A DNA stretch of 18,315 nucleotides. Origin: Clostridia bacterium (GTDB taxonomy: Bacteria > Bacillota > Clostridia > HGM11327). Made by a program: the position numbers and the translations under genes. Under the pieces are notes generated by a model. The model searched no databases. It was given only the letters and a program-made list of their open reading frames with translations, and was not told the DNA's origin. Numbering within the stretch: position 1 is the first letter of the stretch; every line of letters starts with the position of its first letter. This document shows positions 1 through 6,835 of this stretch, piece after piece. The stretch covers positions 1 through 18,315 of the forward strand of contig JAGBHJ010000169.1 in NCBI GenBank assembly GCA_017935525.1, given 5' to 3'.

Positions 1-448
1 CCTGCTTGTCAAGGGGAGCACGGTCGGACGTACCGGAAATGTTGCCGCCAACCGTGCCTGTGTAGTCAGAAAGGTCAAGCGCAACGCCGTACTCTGTAAC
101 GGACGTACCCAATATCGGGATCTCGTCAGTTGCGGCAGCTGCTGTCTGCAACGCCGTTGTTGCGTTGGCCATAATAAGGTCCACGCCGTTGGAAACAAAC
201 TGGTTTACGATAGTAGAGCAGGTCTGCTGGTCACCCTGACCGTTCTGGTGATCAAAGTAAACTGCGTCCTCACCAAGCTCATCGATAATAGCCTGCTTAA
301 AGCCCTCTGTTGCGGCATCAAGAGCTACGTGCTCCTGCTGCTGAACAATGCCGATAGTGTACTGTGCATCAATCTTACCGCAGGATGAAAGCATCATGCA
401 GCTCATGCAAAGTGCCAATGTTAATACGATTGATATGATTTTCTTCAT
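1..448 (-). CDS. TrpX-type ABC transporter substrate-binding lipoprotein (3' end cut by window edge)
   Basis: The first 149 residues of a secreted solute-binding protein; the C-terminus lies beyond the window. The start MKKIISIVLT has a basic n-region, a hydrophobic core and a lipobox LSSC with Cys23 as lipidation site, so the mature protein should be anchored to the outer face of the membrane. After it, YTIGIVQQQEHVALD and GFKQAI, then FVSNGVDLIMANATTALQ and IPILGTSVTEYG, match the ABC_sub_bind (PF04392, TrpX-like) family, whose genes normally sit in XYZ operons with a permease and an ATPase. Those partners would lie left of the window. ATG 448 is preceded by a GGAGGG ribosome binding site (460-455). 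The gene follows a T-box leader with an apparent Phe specifier, so an aromatic amino acid substrate is inferred. The family call is fairly firm; the substrate is not proven. Confidence 0.85.
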   Translation of the reverse strand, partial: MKKIISIVLTLALCMSCMMLSSCGKIDAQYTIGIVQQQEHVALDAATEGFKQAIIDELGEDAVYFDHQNGQGDQQTCSTIVNQFVSNGVDLIMANATTALQTAAAATDEIPILGTSVTEYGVALDLSDYTGTVGGNISGTSDRAPLDKQ

Positions 449-483
449 AACAAACCCTCCGTAAAAAAATTTAATATAATTCT

Positions 484-501
484 CATAACCCATGTTATGG
501 G
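484..501. other. Inverted repeat between T-box terminator and start codon
   Basis: Two nested perfect dyads, CATAAC-CCAT-GTTATG (484-499) and CCCAT-GTT-ATGGG (489-501), lie between the T-box terminator (ends 514) and the ribosome binding site (460-455). This is not part of the canonical T-box. It could be an RNA hairpin affecting translation or mRNA stability, or a protein-binding site, but nothing in the sequence decides between these. Confidence 0.4.
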
Positions 502-513
502 ATAATCAAAAAC

Positions 514-546
514 AAAAAACCTGCTCCTCCAAAATAAAGGAACAGG
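514..546 (-). terminator. Regulated intrinsic terminator of the T-box
   Basis: On the minus strand CCTGTTCC pairs with GGAGCAGG (8 bp, one G-U) and is followed by six T residues (519-514). It lies directly after the T-box motif, so it is the conditional terminator. Formation of the competing antiterminator, stabilised by uncharged tRNA, would let transcription into the transporter gene continue. Confidence 0.85.
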
Positions 547-814
547 GACAGTCATCGACCGTGGTACCACTCTGCTTTGCACGCCTCTTGCAAGGAATGC
601 CTCATCGGGTGCAATAACACCCTCATCGATGTAACGGTCGAACCCGGAGGAGCCTACACAGTCACAATGACCTTCAACTCTCAGCTTGCGGAATGAATTC
701 GCCGATTTTAGCACTACTGCATTGCACCGTATCGCAGCTCTCTGAAGTACGTATTGTTCGGGTACTGGTTTTCGCTCTGACGCCTTTGTTGTCAACAGAA
801 TAAGTTTTTAAGAT
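514..814 (-). promoter_or_regulatory. T-box leader RNA, apparent phenylalanine (UUC) specifier
   Basis: The leader shows the standard T-box elements in order. The Stem I distal region has AGAGAGC and ACGGTG followed by GCAG (about 743-717). The specifier loop has an AGTA strand opposite GAA-TTC-A, closed by CCGA/TCGG; the TTC specifier is at 697-695. A Stem III-type hairpin GGGTG-TTATTG-CACCC is at 622-607. The T-box motif AGTGGTACCACGG is at 571-559, and a terminator follows. In the family, the specifier pairs with the tRNA anticodon and the UGGU bulge of the T-box motif pairs with the uncharged tRNA 3' end. No TGG (Trp) triplet lies in the specifier loop, so Phe is the best reading. The 5' end (about 814) is inferred from the promoter. 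Confidence 0.92.
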
Positions 815-820
815 GTGTAT

Positions 821-849
821 ATTATACTACTGTTTTTCGGTCTTGTCAA
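821..849 (-). promoter_or_regulatory. Consensus sigma-A promoter for the T-box/transporter transcript
   Basis: Minus-strand TTGACA (849-844), a 17-nt spacer and TATAAT (826-821) match the housekeeping consensus perfectly. The sequence upstream, about 850-905, is very A/T-rich with A- and T-tracts and could act as an UP element. Transcription should start near 814, just before T-box Stem I. Because initiation looks strong, control most likely rests on the T-box terminator. Confidence 0.9.
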
Positions 850-945
850 TAGGTTTTTGGCAAAAATATCGATTTTTATACAACTTTTTTGCATTTTTAT
901 TAGGAGCGCACACAAGCTCGCCGCCCATATGACCCCAACAACGCC

Positions 946-974
946 AAAAGCTCTGCAGATAATGACTGCAAAGC
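946..974 (-). terminator. Intrinsic terminator after mntP
   Basis: Minus-strand GCTTTGCAG (974-966) pairs with CTGCAGAGC (958-950) over 9 bp including one G-U, with a 7-nt loop, followed by only four T residues (949-946). It lies 25 nt past the mntP stop and is the first terminator-like structure seen downstream of the eda promoter. The short T-tract makes it a moderate terminator. Confidence 0.65.
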
Positions 975-999
975 CTTTGTTCGTTCTATATTCGTATTC

Positions 1000-1584
1000 T
1001 CACAGTATTCCCGTCAAAAATATTTCTATTCCTATCGCTATCAATATCACGCCGCCGAATACGGACGCCTTGCCCGCCAGTCTTGTGCCAAACCTCTTGC
1101 CCAGCTCAAGACCCACCGTGCAGATCAAAAACGTCACCACCGCTATCAGCACACAGCACAAAAACGCCTTGCCGATGCCGTACCCCGCAATGGTAAAGCC
1201 CACGGACAAAGCGTCAATGGACGTTGCCACCCCCTGCACCACCAGCCCCCAAAGGCTGACACGCGGGTTTTCGCAATCGCACCCCTTGTCCCCGTCCCGT
1301 ATTCCCTCAACAAGCATCTTTCCGCCTATAAACGACAGCAGAATAAGGGCTATCCAGGGTATCAGGCTTTCAAATGCAGTAAAATACTGCACCACGGTAT
1401 GTACGCATATCCAGCCCACCATGGGCATCAAAAACTGAAAGAATGCAAACATTCCCGCAATAAGCCCCATTCGCCTTTTCTTCATGCAGGGCTCGTTGAG
1501 TCCGTTTGCCAGGGACACGGAAAACGCATCCATCGCCAAGCCAACGCCAAGTCCAACGCTTTTAACAAAAAATCCTATTCCCAT
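1000..1584 (-). CDS. mntP: Manganese efflux pump MntP
   Basis: A 194-residue polytopic inner-membrane protein that exports Mn(II) and protects the cell from manganese overload. About six hydrophobic segments form two repeated halves. The first half carries AMDAFSVSLANG with Asp19, the second TSIDALSVG with Asp124; these paired acidic membrane motifs are the family signature and are needed for transport in characterised MntP proteins. Length matches the usual size of about 190 residues. ATG 1584 follows an AAGGAAGG ribosome binding site and lies 11 nt after the recombinase stop, so it is probably the last gene of the long cluster. mntP is often preceded by a Mn-sensing yybP-ykoY riboswitch; here there is no room for one, so Mn-responsive RNA control at this position is not expected. 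Confidence 0.93.
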   Translation of the reverse strand: MGIGFFVKSVGLGVGLAMDAFSVSLANGLNEPCMKKRRMGLIAGMFAFFQFLMPMVGWICVHTVVQYFTAFESLIPWIALILLSFIGGKMLVEGIRDGDKGCDCENPRVSLWGLVVQGVATSIDALSVGFTIAGYGIGKAFLCCVLIAVVTFLICTVGLELGKRFGTRLAGKASVFGGVILIAIGIEIFLTGIL

Positions 1585-1595
1585 ACGGCCTTCCT

Positions 1596-2645
1596 TTATT
1601 CCCCGTCATCCTCGTCGTATCTCAGCTTTACCGCCTTGGATGCTATGTACTTATTTTCCTCCGCCTGCGCGGCGTAATGCTTTCTGGTGGTGTTTACGTC
1701 CTTGTGACCCAGCACCGTTGCCACCAGATAAATATCCCCAGTTTCCTTATACAACGTGGAGCCAAAGGTGCTCCTCAGCTTGTGGGGTGTGATATGCTTT
1801 AGCGGTGTTACTATTCCCGCATATTTCTTTACAAGGTTTTGCACCGCGCGGTTTGTTATTCGCTTATTCTGCGTGCTGAGGAAAAGCGCATCCTCGTGTC
1901 CCTCCGCCGCCTTTATCTCTCCACGGATGGCAAGGTATGCCTCCAGCGCATCCTCCACCTCGTCGCCGTAATAGACAACATCCTGCTTCTGCCCCTTGCG
2001 GGTAATGAGTATGGCACGCTCCTGCCTGTCAATATCGTGGATGTTTATGCCCGTACATTCGCTGATACGTATGCCCGTACCCAAAAACAGCGTCAGCATT
2101 GCCAGATCCCTTGCCACAAGGCGGGAATTGTACTTCTTTTGGGACTCCGTCTGCCCCTGCCCTGACTCTATTGCATCCAACAGGTTTGCCACCTCCGCAG
2201 GGTCCAGCCTTATTATGGCGTGATCTCTCTTTTTTGGCTTTTCCACCATGTCCACGGGGTTCTTTTCCAGCTTGCCCTTTCTCATGCAGTACTTGAACAA
2301 GGAGCTTATGGACGACAGCTTTCTGCTCTTTGACTGAATGTCGTTAAACCTTGCAACGCTTGCACCGTCCTCGGTCTCCACGTTGTAGTCAGTCAAATAG
2401 AACAAAAAGCCCTCTATCATCTCAGGAGTCACATTTTCCAGCATTTCCACCGTCAGCTCCTTTGGTGCAATGCCCGCAAACTCCTCGGTCTCCTCCTTTA
2501 GGTAGCGAAAGAATACCGTAAGGTCCCTTGCGTAGTTTATTCTTGTCAGCTCGGTGGTCTTTTGCGCAATACCCACAAAATAGGTCCTGCAGAAATCAGG
2601 GAGCTTCTCCAATAGCTTTTCAAATTCTTCCTTGTACGCCGCCAA
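1596..2645 (-). CDS. Tyrosine recombinase (XerC/XerD-like integrase)
   Basis: A 349-residue site-specific recombinase. An N-terminal SAM-like core-binding domain (about 15-135) precedes the catalytic domain (about 145-335). The catalytic set is visible: Arg193 (GTGIRISE), Lys217 (TRKGQK), His288 and Arg291 (HKLRSTFG), His314 (LGHKDVNTT) and nucleophile Tyr324 (KHYAA). It is about 50 residues longer than classical XerC/XerD, the extra length lying in the N-terminal region and the loop around 88-105. The start is TTG 2645, preceded by a strong GGAGGG with 7-nt spacing. No attachment site, excisionase or phage gene is nearby, and it sits between ogg and mntP in a housekeeping cluster. It may be a resident chromosomal recombinase rather than a mobile-element integrase. 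Family certain; role unknown. Confidence 0.9.
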   Translation of the reverse strand: MAAYKEEFEKLLEKLPDFCRTYFVGIAQKTTELTRINYARDLTVFFRYLKEETEEFAGIAPKELTVEMLENVTPEMIEGFLFYLTDYNVETEDGASVARFNDIQSKSRKLSSISSLFKYCMRKGKLEKNPVDMVEKPKKRDHAIIRLDPAEVANLLDAIESGQGQTESQKKYNSRLVARDLAMLTLFLGTGIRISECTGINIHDIDRQERAILITRKGQKQDVVYYGDEVEDALEAYLAIRGEIKAAEGHEDALFLSTQNKRITNRAVQNLVKKYAGIVTPLKHITPHKLRSTFGSTLYKETGDIYLVATVLGHKDVNTTRKHYAAQAEENKYIASKAVKLRYDEDDGE

Positions 2646-2660
2646 GCCTTGACCCTCCTT

Positions 2661-3536
2661 TTACGTATTATTTCTTATGTAGTGGAACAGCAGCTGCTGC
2701 GCAAATCCCGCATATCTTGGAAATCTTTCCTCCGCCACAGCCTCTATCCTTTTGACGGAAACACTATCCGCCGTCTGCCCGTCAAGATACAGACTGCACA
2801 TCACCTTTCTGACCCACGTATCAATGGGGAAAGCGTCCTCCTTGCCCACGGAGAAAAGCAGTATGCAATCTGCCACCTTTGCGCCTACCCCCTGCAAGGA
2901 CATAAGTCTTTTTCTTGCGGAGTATCTGTCCATCCCGCAAAGCTCGTCCCCCACAAAATCGCCGCAAGCAAACGCCGCCGCAGTCTTTTTTATATAGTCG
3001 TCCCTGTAACCCGTGCCGCAAGCCCTTATCTCTGTTATATCAGCCGCAGCAAGTGCCTCCGCCGTGGGGAATGTGTACATATCCCCGTAGGGTGTGGATA
3101 TTTTTTCACCAAACCTTGCGGAAAGCTTTTCTATAATGCCCATTATTCTGGGAATATTGTTGTTTGCGGAAATTATAAAGGATATGACAGTCTCCCACAG
3201 GGGCTGGCGCATCAGCCTTATGCCGCCGCAGTATTCCATAGCCTTGACCAGGTTGGGGTCGTATTCCAGATGAGCCCGCATCGCCTTGTAATCCTCGTCA
3301 AAGGAAAAATACCTCTGCCAGAAGCCCTCATACTCACATATTTCGCAATTATGGAGCACCACCTCTTCCCCAATCTGGGAGATATACAGCGCCTTCTGCC
3401 CCACTATCCCCAAAAATCCGTCCTCATAGGGGCGCCAGCGGAAGGTCTGCCCCGACAGCAAGGTATCCTTTAACGAAAAAACGTCGTCGCAGGTCACCAC
3501 CGTGTCGTTGCCCCTTTGTGTTGCCGTCATTGGCAT
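2661..3536 (-). CDS. ogg: 8-oxoguanine DNA glycosylase/AP lyase, OGG1 type
   Basis: A 291-residue base-excision repair enzyme that would remove 8-oxoguanine from DNA and nick the abasic site. The N-terminal OGG_N-like domain carries SGQTFRWR (28-35); the middle has SANNNIPRI (123-131). The helix-hairpin-helix and GPD region reads LQGVGAKVADCILLFSVG, with Lys220 at the position of the catalytic lysine of human OGG1 (GVGTKVADC), and Asp239 (PIDTW) at the conserved aspartate. These features separate it from AlkA, which lacks the lysine. ATG 3536 overlaps the stop of the upstream small gene as TAATG, so translation is probably coupled; no good separate ribosome binding site is seen. Met3 is an alternative start. 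Confidence 0.9.
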   Translation of the reverse strand: MPMTATQRGNDTVVTCDDVFSLKDTLLSGQTFRWRPYEDGFLGIVGQKALYISQIGEEVVLHNCEICEYEGFWQRYFSFDEDYKAMRAHLEYDPNLVKAMEYCGGIRLMRQPLWETVISFIISANNNIPRIMGIIEKLSARFGEKISTPYGDMYTFPTAEALAAADITEIRACGTGYRDDYIKKTAAAFACGDFVGDELCGMDRYSARKRLMSLQGVGAKVADCILLFSVGKEDAFPIDTWVRKVMCSLYLDGQTADSVSVKRIEAVAEERFPRYAGFAQQLLFHYIRNNT

Positions 3537-3715
3537 TATTTTTTACCTATCTTTTTTGATTTGGAGGTATCCTCCATGTCAACGTACTTTCTGACCATCT
3601 GCCTCATGGCAATTACGCAGGCAATAACAAACGCGCCCACGGTAGTCACGATCAGCACCTTTTTCCAATCAACGTCGCCCATTGCGGCAGACATTGCCAA
3701 CAGCTCAAAAAACAT
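3536..3715 (-). CDS. Small single-pass membrane protein of unknown function (59 aa)
   Basis: A complete 59-codon frame (ATG 3715 to TAA 3538-3536) fills the gap between uxaC and ogg. Residues 20-37 (VLIVTTVGAFVIACVIAM) form one hydrophobic membrane span, preceded by an acidic/neutral N-terminus (GDVDWKK) and followed by a basic tail rich in Lys (SKSKKIGKK). The positive tail predicts that the C-terminus stays in the cytoplasm. A GAGAGG ribosome binding site starts inside the uxaC stop codon, 6 nt before ATG, and the stop overlaps the ogg start by 1 nt. The tight spacing at both ends supports a real gene. I do not recognise a family. An inverted repeat GGAGG-TAT-CCTCC (3563-3575) lies in its last third. 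Confidence 0.72.
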   Translation of the reverse strand: MFFELLAMSAAMGDVDWKKVLIVTTVGAFVIACVIAMRQMVRKYVDMEDTSKSKKIGKK

Positions 3716-3725
3716 ATATTTCCTC

Positions 3726-5114
3726 TCAGATGTATTTCTTTATGTTATTATATGATATATCCTCGGCAATTCTGCCAAGCATATCCATATCATCGGGATA
3801 TTCGCCGTTTTCCACCCAGCCACCCAGCACGTTACACAGTATTCTGCGGAAGTATTCGTGCCTTGCGTAGGACAAAAAGCTTCTTGAATCCGTCAGCATT
3901 CCCACAAAGCCGGGCAGCACGCCCAAGCTTGCCAGAATCTTCAGCTGCAGTTCCATGCCGTCCTTGTGGTCGTTAAACCACCATGCGGAGCCCAGCTGTA
4001 TCTTTGAGGATATTCCCTCCGCCTGAAAATTGCCCGCCATGGACGCCAAAACGTAAATATCCTTGGGGTTGAGGTAATACAGCACGGTCTTTGGCAAAAG
4101 TCCGTCCTTTGCCATACCGTCAAGAATCCGGGAAAGTCCCATTGCCACCGCACCGTCGTTGATGGAGTCAAAGCCCGCGTCAACACCGACTCTTTGCAGC
4201 ATATAGGTGTTGTTGTTCCTCATTGTGGAAATATGCATCTGCATTATCCAGCCCCGCTTTGCGTATTCCTTGCCCAAAAATACCAGCATATACGCCTGAT
4301 AGCTCATTATCTCGCCATCAGTCAATCCCTCACCTGCAAGCCTCTTTTTTAACGCCAGATCAGCCGCAGCCTTATCCACCGTCGCCGTGGGCACAATGTC
4401 AAGACCTACGTCGCTGACTCTGCAGCCGCAAGCCTCAAACAGCTTCATTCTTCTGAGTATGGACTCCTCCAGCCCATCAATATCCTTTATTTCGGCATCA
4501 ACAGAGCCTATCTTGCCCATATAGCTCATAAAAGTGGGCTTTTGTATGTTTATGATATTGTCCGTGCGGAATGTGGGCAACACCCTCGTGTCAAAGCTCT
4601 CATCCCTTGCAATGGCCTCGTGGTGCGTCAAGGGGTCGTAGGGGTCATCGGTGGTGCATATAAGCTCCACCTTGCTCTTTTTTATCAAGCCCCTTGCGCT
4701 GAATTCGGGAGAGGCGATCCTTTCGTTTGCCTTGTCCCATATGAGTCTTGCGTTTTTCTCGCAGACGATATCCTCAATGTCAAAATATCTTTTCAGCTCC
4801 AGGTACGTCCAATGGAACAGGGGGTTACCGATCAGATACGGCACAGCACCTGCCCACGCCTTGAATTTGTCAAAATCGTCCCCATCACCGGTTATGAGCT
4901 TTTCGTCAATTCCGCAGGCTCTCATCGCGCGCCATTTGTAATGGTCCGCACCCAGCCACATCTGGGCAATGTTTTCAAATCGTCTGTCCTCTGCTATGTC
5001 CTTTGGGTCCAGATGGCAATGGTAGTCGATTATTGGCATCTTACCTGCTCGCTCATACAGAGCCCTTGCGGTGGCTGTTTCCAGCAAAAAATCATCATCC
5101 ATGAATTTTCTCAT
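3726..5114 (-). CDS. uxaC: Glucuronate isomerase (uronate isomerase) UxaC
   Basis: A 462-residue cytoplasmic amidohydrolase-superfamily enzyme converting D-glucuronate to D-fructuronate and D-galacturonate to D-tagaturonate, the first step of hexuronate breakdown. The metal-site motif YHCHLDPKDI has His32 and His34. Further family marks are TTDDPYDPLTHHEAI (154-168), QMHISTMRNNN (292-302), GSAWWFNDHKDG (375-386) and LTDSRSFLSYARHEYFRR (407-424). Length fits the family (about 460-470). ATG 5114 follows AAGGAG and lies 3 nt after the rqcH stop. The pathway's later steps kdgK and eda are in the same gene run about 10 kb upstream; the intermediate reductases and dehydratases (uxuA/uxuB, uxaA/uxaB) are not in the window. 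Confidence 0.96.
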   Translation of the reverse strand: MRKFMDDDFLLETATARALYERAGKMPIIDYHCHLDPKDIAEDRRFENIAQMWLGADHYKWRAMRACGIDEKLITGDGDDFDKFKAWAGAVPYLIGNPLFHWTYLELKRYFDIEDIVCEKNARLIWDKANERIASPEFSARGLIKKSKVELICTTDDPYDPLTHHEAIARDESFDTRVLPTFRTDNIINIQKPTFMSYMGKIGSVDAEIKDIDGLEESILRRMKLFEACGCRVSDVGLDIVPTATVDKAAADLALKKRLAGEGLTDGEIMSYQAYMLVFLGKEYAKRGWIMQMHISTMRNNNTYMLQRVGVDAGFDSINDGAVAMGLSRILDGMAKDGLLPKTVLYYLNPKDIYVLASMAGNFQAEGISSKIQLGSAWWFNDHKDGMELQLKILASLGVLPGFVGMLTDSRSFLSYARHEYFRRILCNVLGGWVENGEYPDDMDMLGRIAEDISYNNIKKYI

Positions 5115-5117
5115 ACC

Positions 5118-6800
5118 TTACTCCTTTTCTGCGATATTGGCTATACTCTCCGCAGTGCCGTCAACCACAACGGTGTAATAATTGTCGTATATAACGTAGC
5201 CCGGCTTTGCGCCGTTGACCTTTCTGACGTTTTTCTTAAAGCAGTAATCAACGCTGACCCTTGTGGTCCCCCTTGCGCTGCTGTAATACGCCGCAAGCCT
5301 TGCAGCCTCCAGCACACAATCGTCGGGCATCACACCGTCACACTTTAATATAACGTGGGAGCCGGGGATATTCTTTGCGTGGAACCATACGTCTCCGTCC
5401 TCCGCATTTCTGTGGGTCAGGGATTCGTTTTGCTTGTTATTTCTGCCCACAAAAACGTCCCTGCCCGCCGACGTCACGTAATGCCACGGACGGGATGCGG
5501 TCTTGCCGTCGTCGTTTCTCTTTTTCTGCTTGGATGACGTCTTCATATACCCCAGCTTTGTCAGCTCGGATATTATCTCGTCGGTCTCCTCCTGTGTGGT
5601 ACAGTTTTCCACGTTGTACAGCTGGTTGGAAAAATAGTCTATGTCAAAAGCCGTTTCCTCCAGCTGGCGGGATATTTCGTTTACGGCGTTCTTGCCCTTT
5701 GTAAAGCGTTTAAAATACCGTTTTATATTCTCCTGAGGAGTAAGGTCCACCCTCAGCGGAATGTCTATATCCTCGCAATCCTCGGAGTAATAATTCTGTA
5801 CCGTGACCTTATCCATGCCCTTGGACAAAAGATATATGTTTGCCGTAAGCAGGTCACCGTATATTCTGTTTTTGTCGTTATCACTTACCGCCTCAAGCTC
5901 CTTTTCCAACAGAGCCTTTTTCTTTTCCGCCCTGGAAAGGTTGTTTCTCAAAAGCTTGGTAAGGTTGGCGGTATACTGCCTCATTCTGTTTTGGGCATCC
6001 CTCAGCTCATAGAAAGAGTCCAGCAATGCCGACGGCGACTCCCACTCGTCAAAGGCGGAGTCTATACTGTCGTACCTATACGGAAGCATATCGGGTCTGC
6101 CCTTTGCGTTGGTATATACAACGGGCTTTTGCCTCGTTATTCTGTGGAACAAAAGCTCCAAGGGCTTTTCGTCCGTGTGCTCCTCATAAAAATACAGCTC
6201 GTTGCCCGTAGGAAAAGATATTCCGCAATATCTGTCCGCATACTCCTGACCGGAATAAAGCCTTTGGTCCCTATCCGCCAGTCTGGGGTCAGTCTTTTGT
6301 CCCTTGGGCGGGTCCTGATACTTCAATCCCGGCAAAAGCTCGCGGACGGAGCTTATCTCCTCGTCAACTCTCTTGATGCTGTCAAATATTCTGCCGTCAG
6401 CATCCGTCAGTATAATATTACTGTGCTTGCCCATCATCTCAATGATGAGCACCTTTTCCGTTATATCCTGCAGGTCGTTCTTGGTCTGCAGAGTTATCCT
6501 TGCAATTCTGTCAAAATCCGGCTGATCTATGGAAACTATCCTGCCGCCTGTGATATGCTTTCTCAAAAGCATACAAAACGGTGGCGGCACATCGGGATTT
6601 TTCCTTGCCACCTCTGTCAGATGCAGTCTGGGGTCGGACGGAGATGCACTCAAAAGCAGTCTTGCGCTACCCCCTTGCGCATGGAGCTGCAAAACGATCT
6701 CGTCCCTTGATGGCTGCAGGACCTTTTCTATCCTTGCACCCAGTATTGTTTCGTTAAGCTCGTTTATTACCGAGCACAAAAAAGCGCCGTCAAAGGGCAT
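5118..6800 (-). CDS. rqcH: Rqc2/NEMF homologue RqcH (NFACT family, formerly fibronectin-binding protein)
   Basis: A 560-residue protein of the bacterial ribosome-associated quality control pathway. RqcH binds split 50S subunits carrying stalled peptidyl-tRNA and recruits tRNA-Ala to add a C-terminal alanine tail that marks the product for degradation. The NFACT-N domain opens MPFDGAFLCSVINELN and contains GKHSNIILTD (124-133). Asp97-Arg98 matches the DR pair needed for activity in Bacillus RqcH. A charged helical coiled-coil region spans about 265-400, and the NFACT-R domain (about 435-555) includes DVWFHAKNIPGSHVIL. Length matches the family. ATG 6800 has GGAGG (6814-6810) 9 nt upstream. Older annotations call such proteins FbpA or fibronectin-binding; no export signal is present. 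Confidence 0.95.
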   Translation of the reverse strand: MPFDGAFLCSVINELNETILGARIEKVLQPSRDEIVLQLHAQGGSARLLLSASPSDPRLHLTEVARKNPDVPPPFCMLLRKHITGGRIVSIDQPDFDRIARITLQTKNDLQDITEKVLIIEMMGKHSNIILTDADGRIFDSIKRVDEEISSVRELLPGLKYQDPPKGQKTDPRLADRDQRLYSGQEYADRYCGISFPTGNELYFYEEHTDEKPLELLFHRITRQKPVVYTNAKGRPDMLPYRYDSIDSAFDEWESPSALLDSFYELRDAQNRMRQYTANLTKLLRNNLSRAEKKKALLEKELEAVSDNDKNRIYGDLLTANIYLLSKGMDKVTVQNYYSEDCEDIDIPLRVDLTPQENIKRYFKRFTKGKNAVNEISRQLEETAFDIDYFSNQLYNVENCTTQEETDEIISELTKLGYMKTSSKQKKRNDDGKTASRPWHYVTSAGRDVFVGRNNKQNESLTHRNAEDGDVWFHAKNIPGSHVILKCDGVMPDDCVLEAARLAAYYSSARGTTRVSVDYCFKKNVRKVNGAKPGYVIYDNYYTVVVDGTAESIANIAEKE

Positions 6801-6835
6801 TCTTACACACCTCCATCATCGGGGATATTCCTCCG

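Noticed and set aside
445..795. 116-codon minus-strand open frame between the promoter and the transporter gene
   Set aside because: It lies within the T-box leader; the RNA elements explain the sequence, and the encoded protein shows no recognisable domain.
1585..1595. A Mn-sensing yybP-ykoY riboswitch before mntP
   Set aside because: Only 11 nt separate mntP from the upstream gene, so no riboswitch can fit.
3563..3575. Inverted repeat GGAGG-TAT-CCTCC as a regulatory hairpin before ogg
   Set aside because: Only 5 bp with a 3-nt loop inside a coding frame; it may be a chance effect of the codons.
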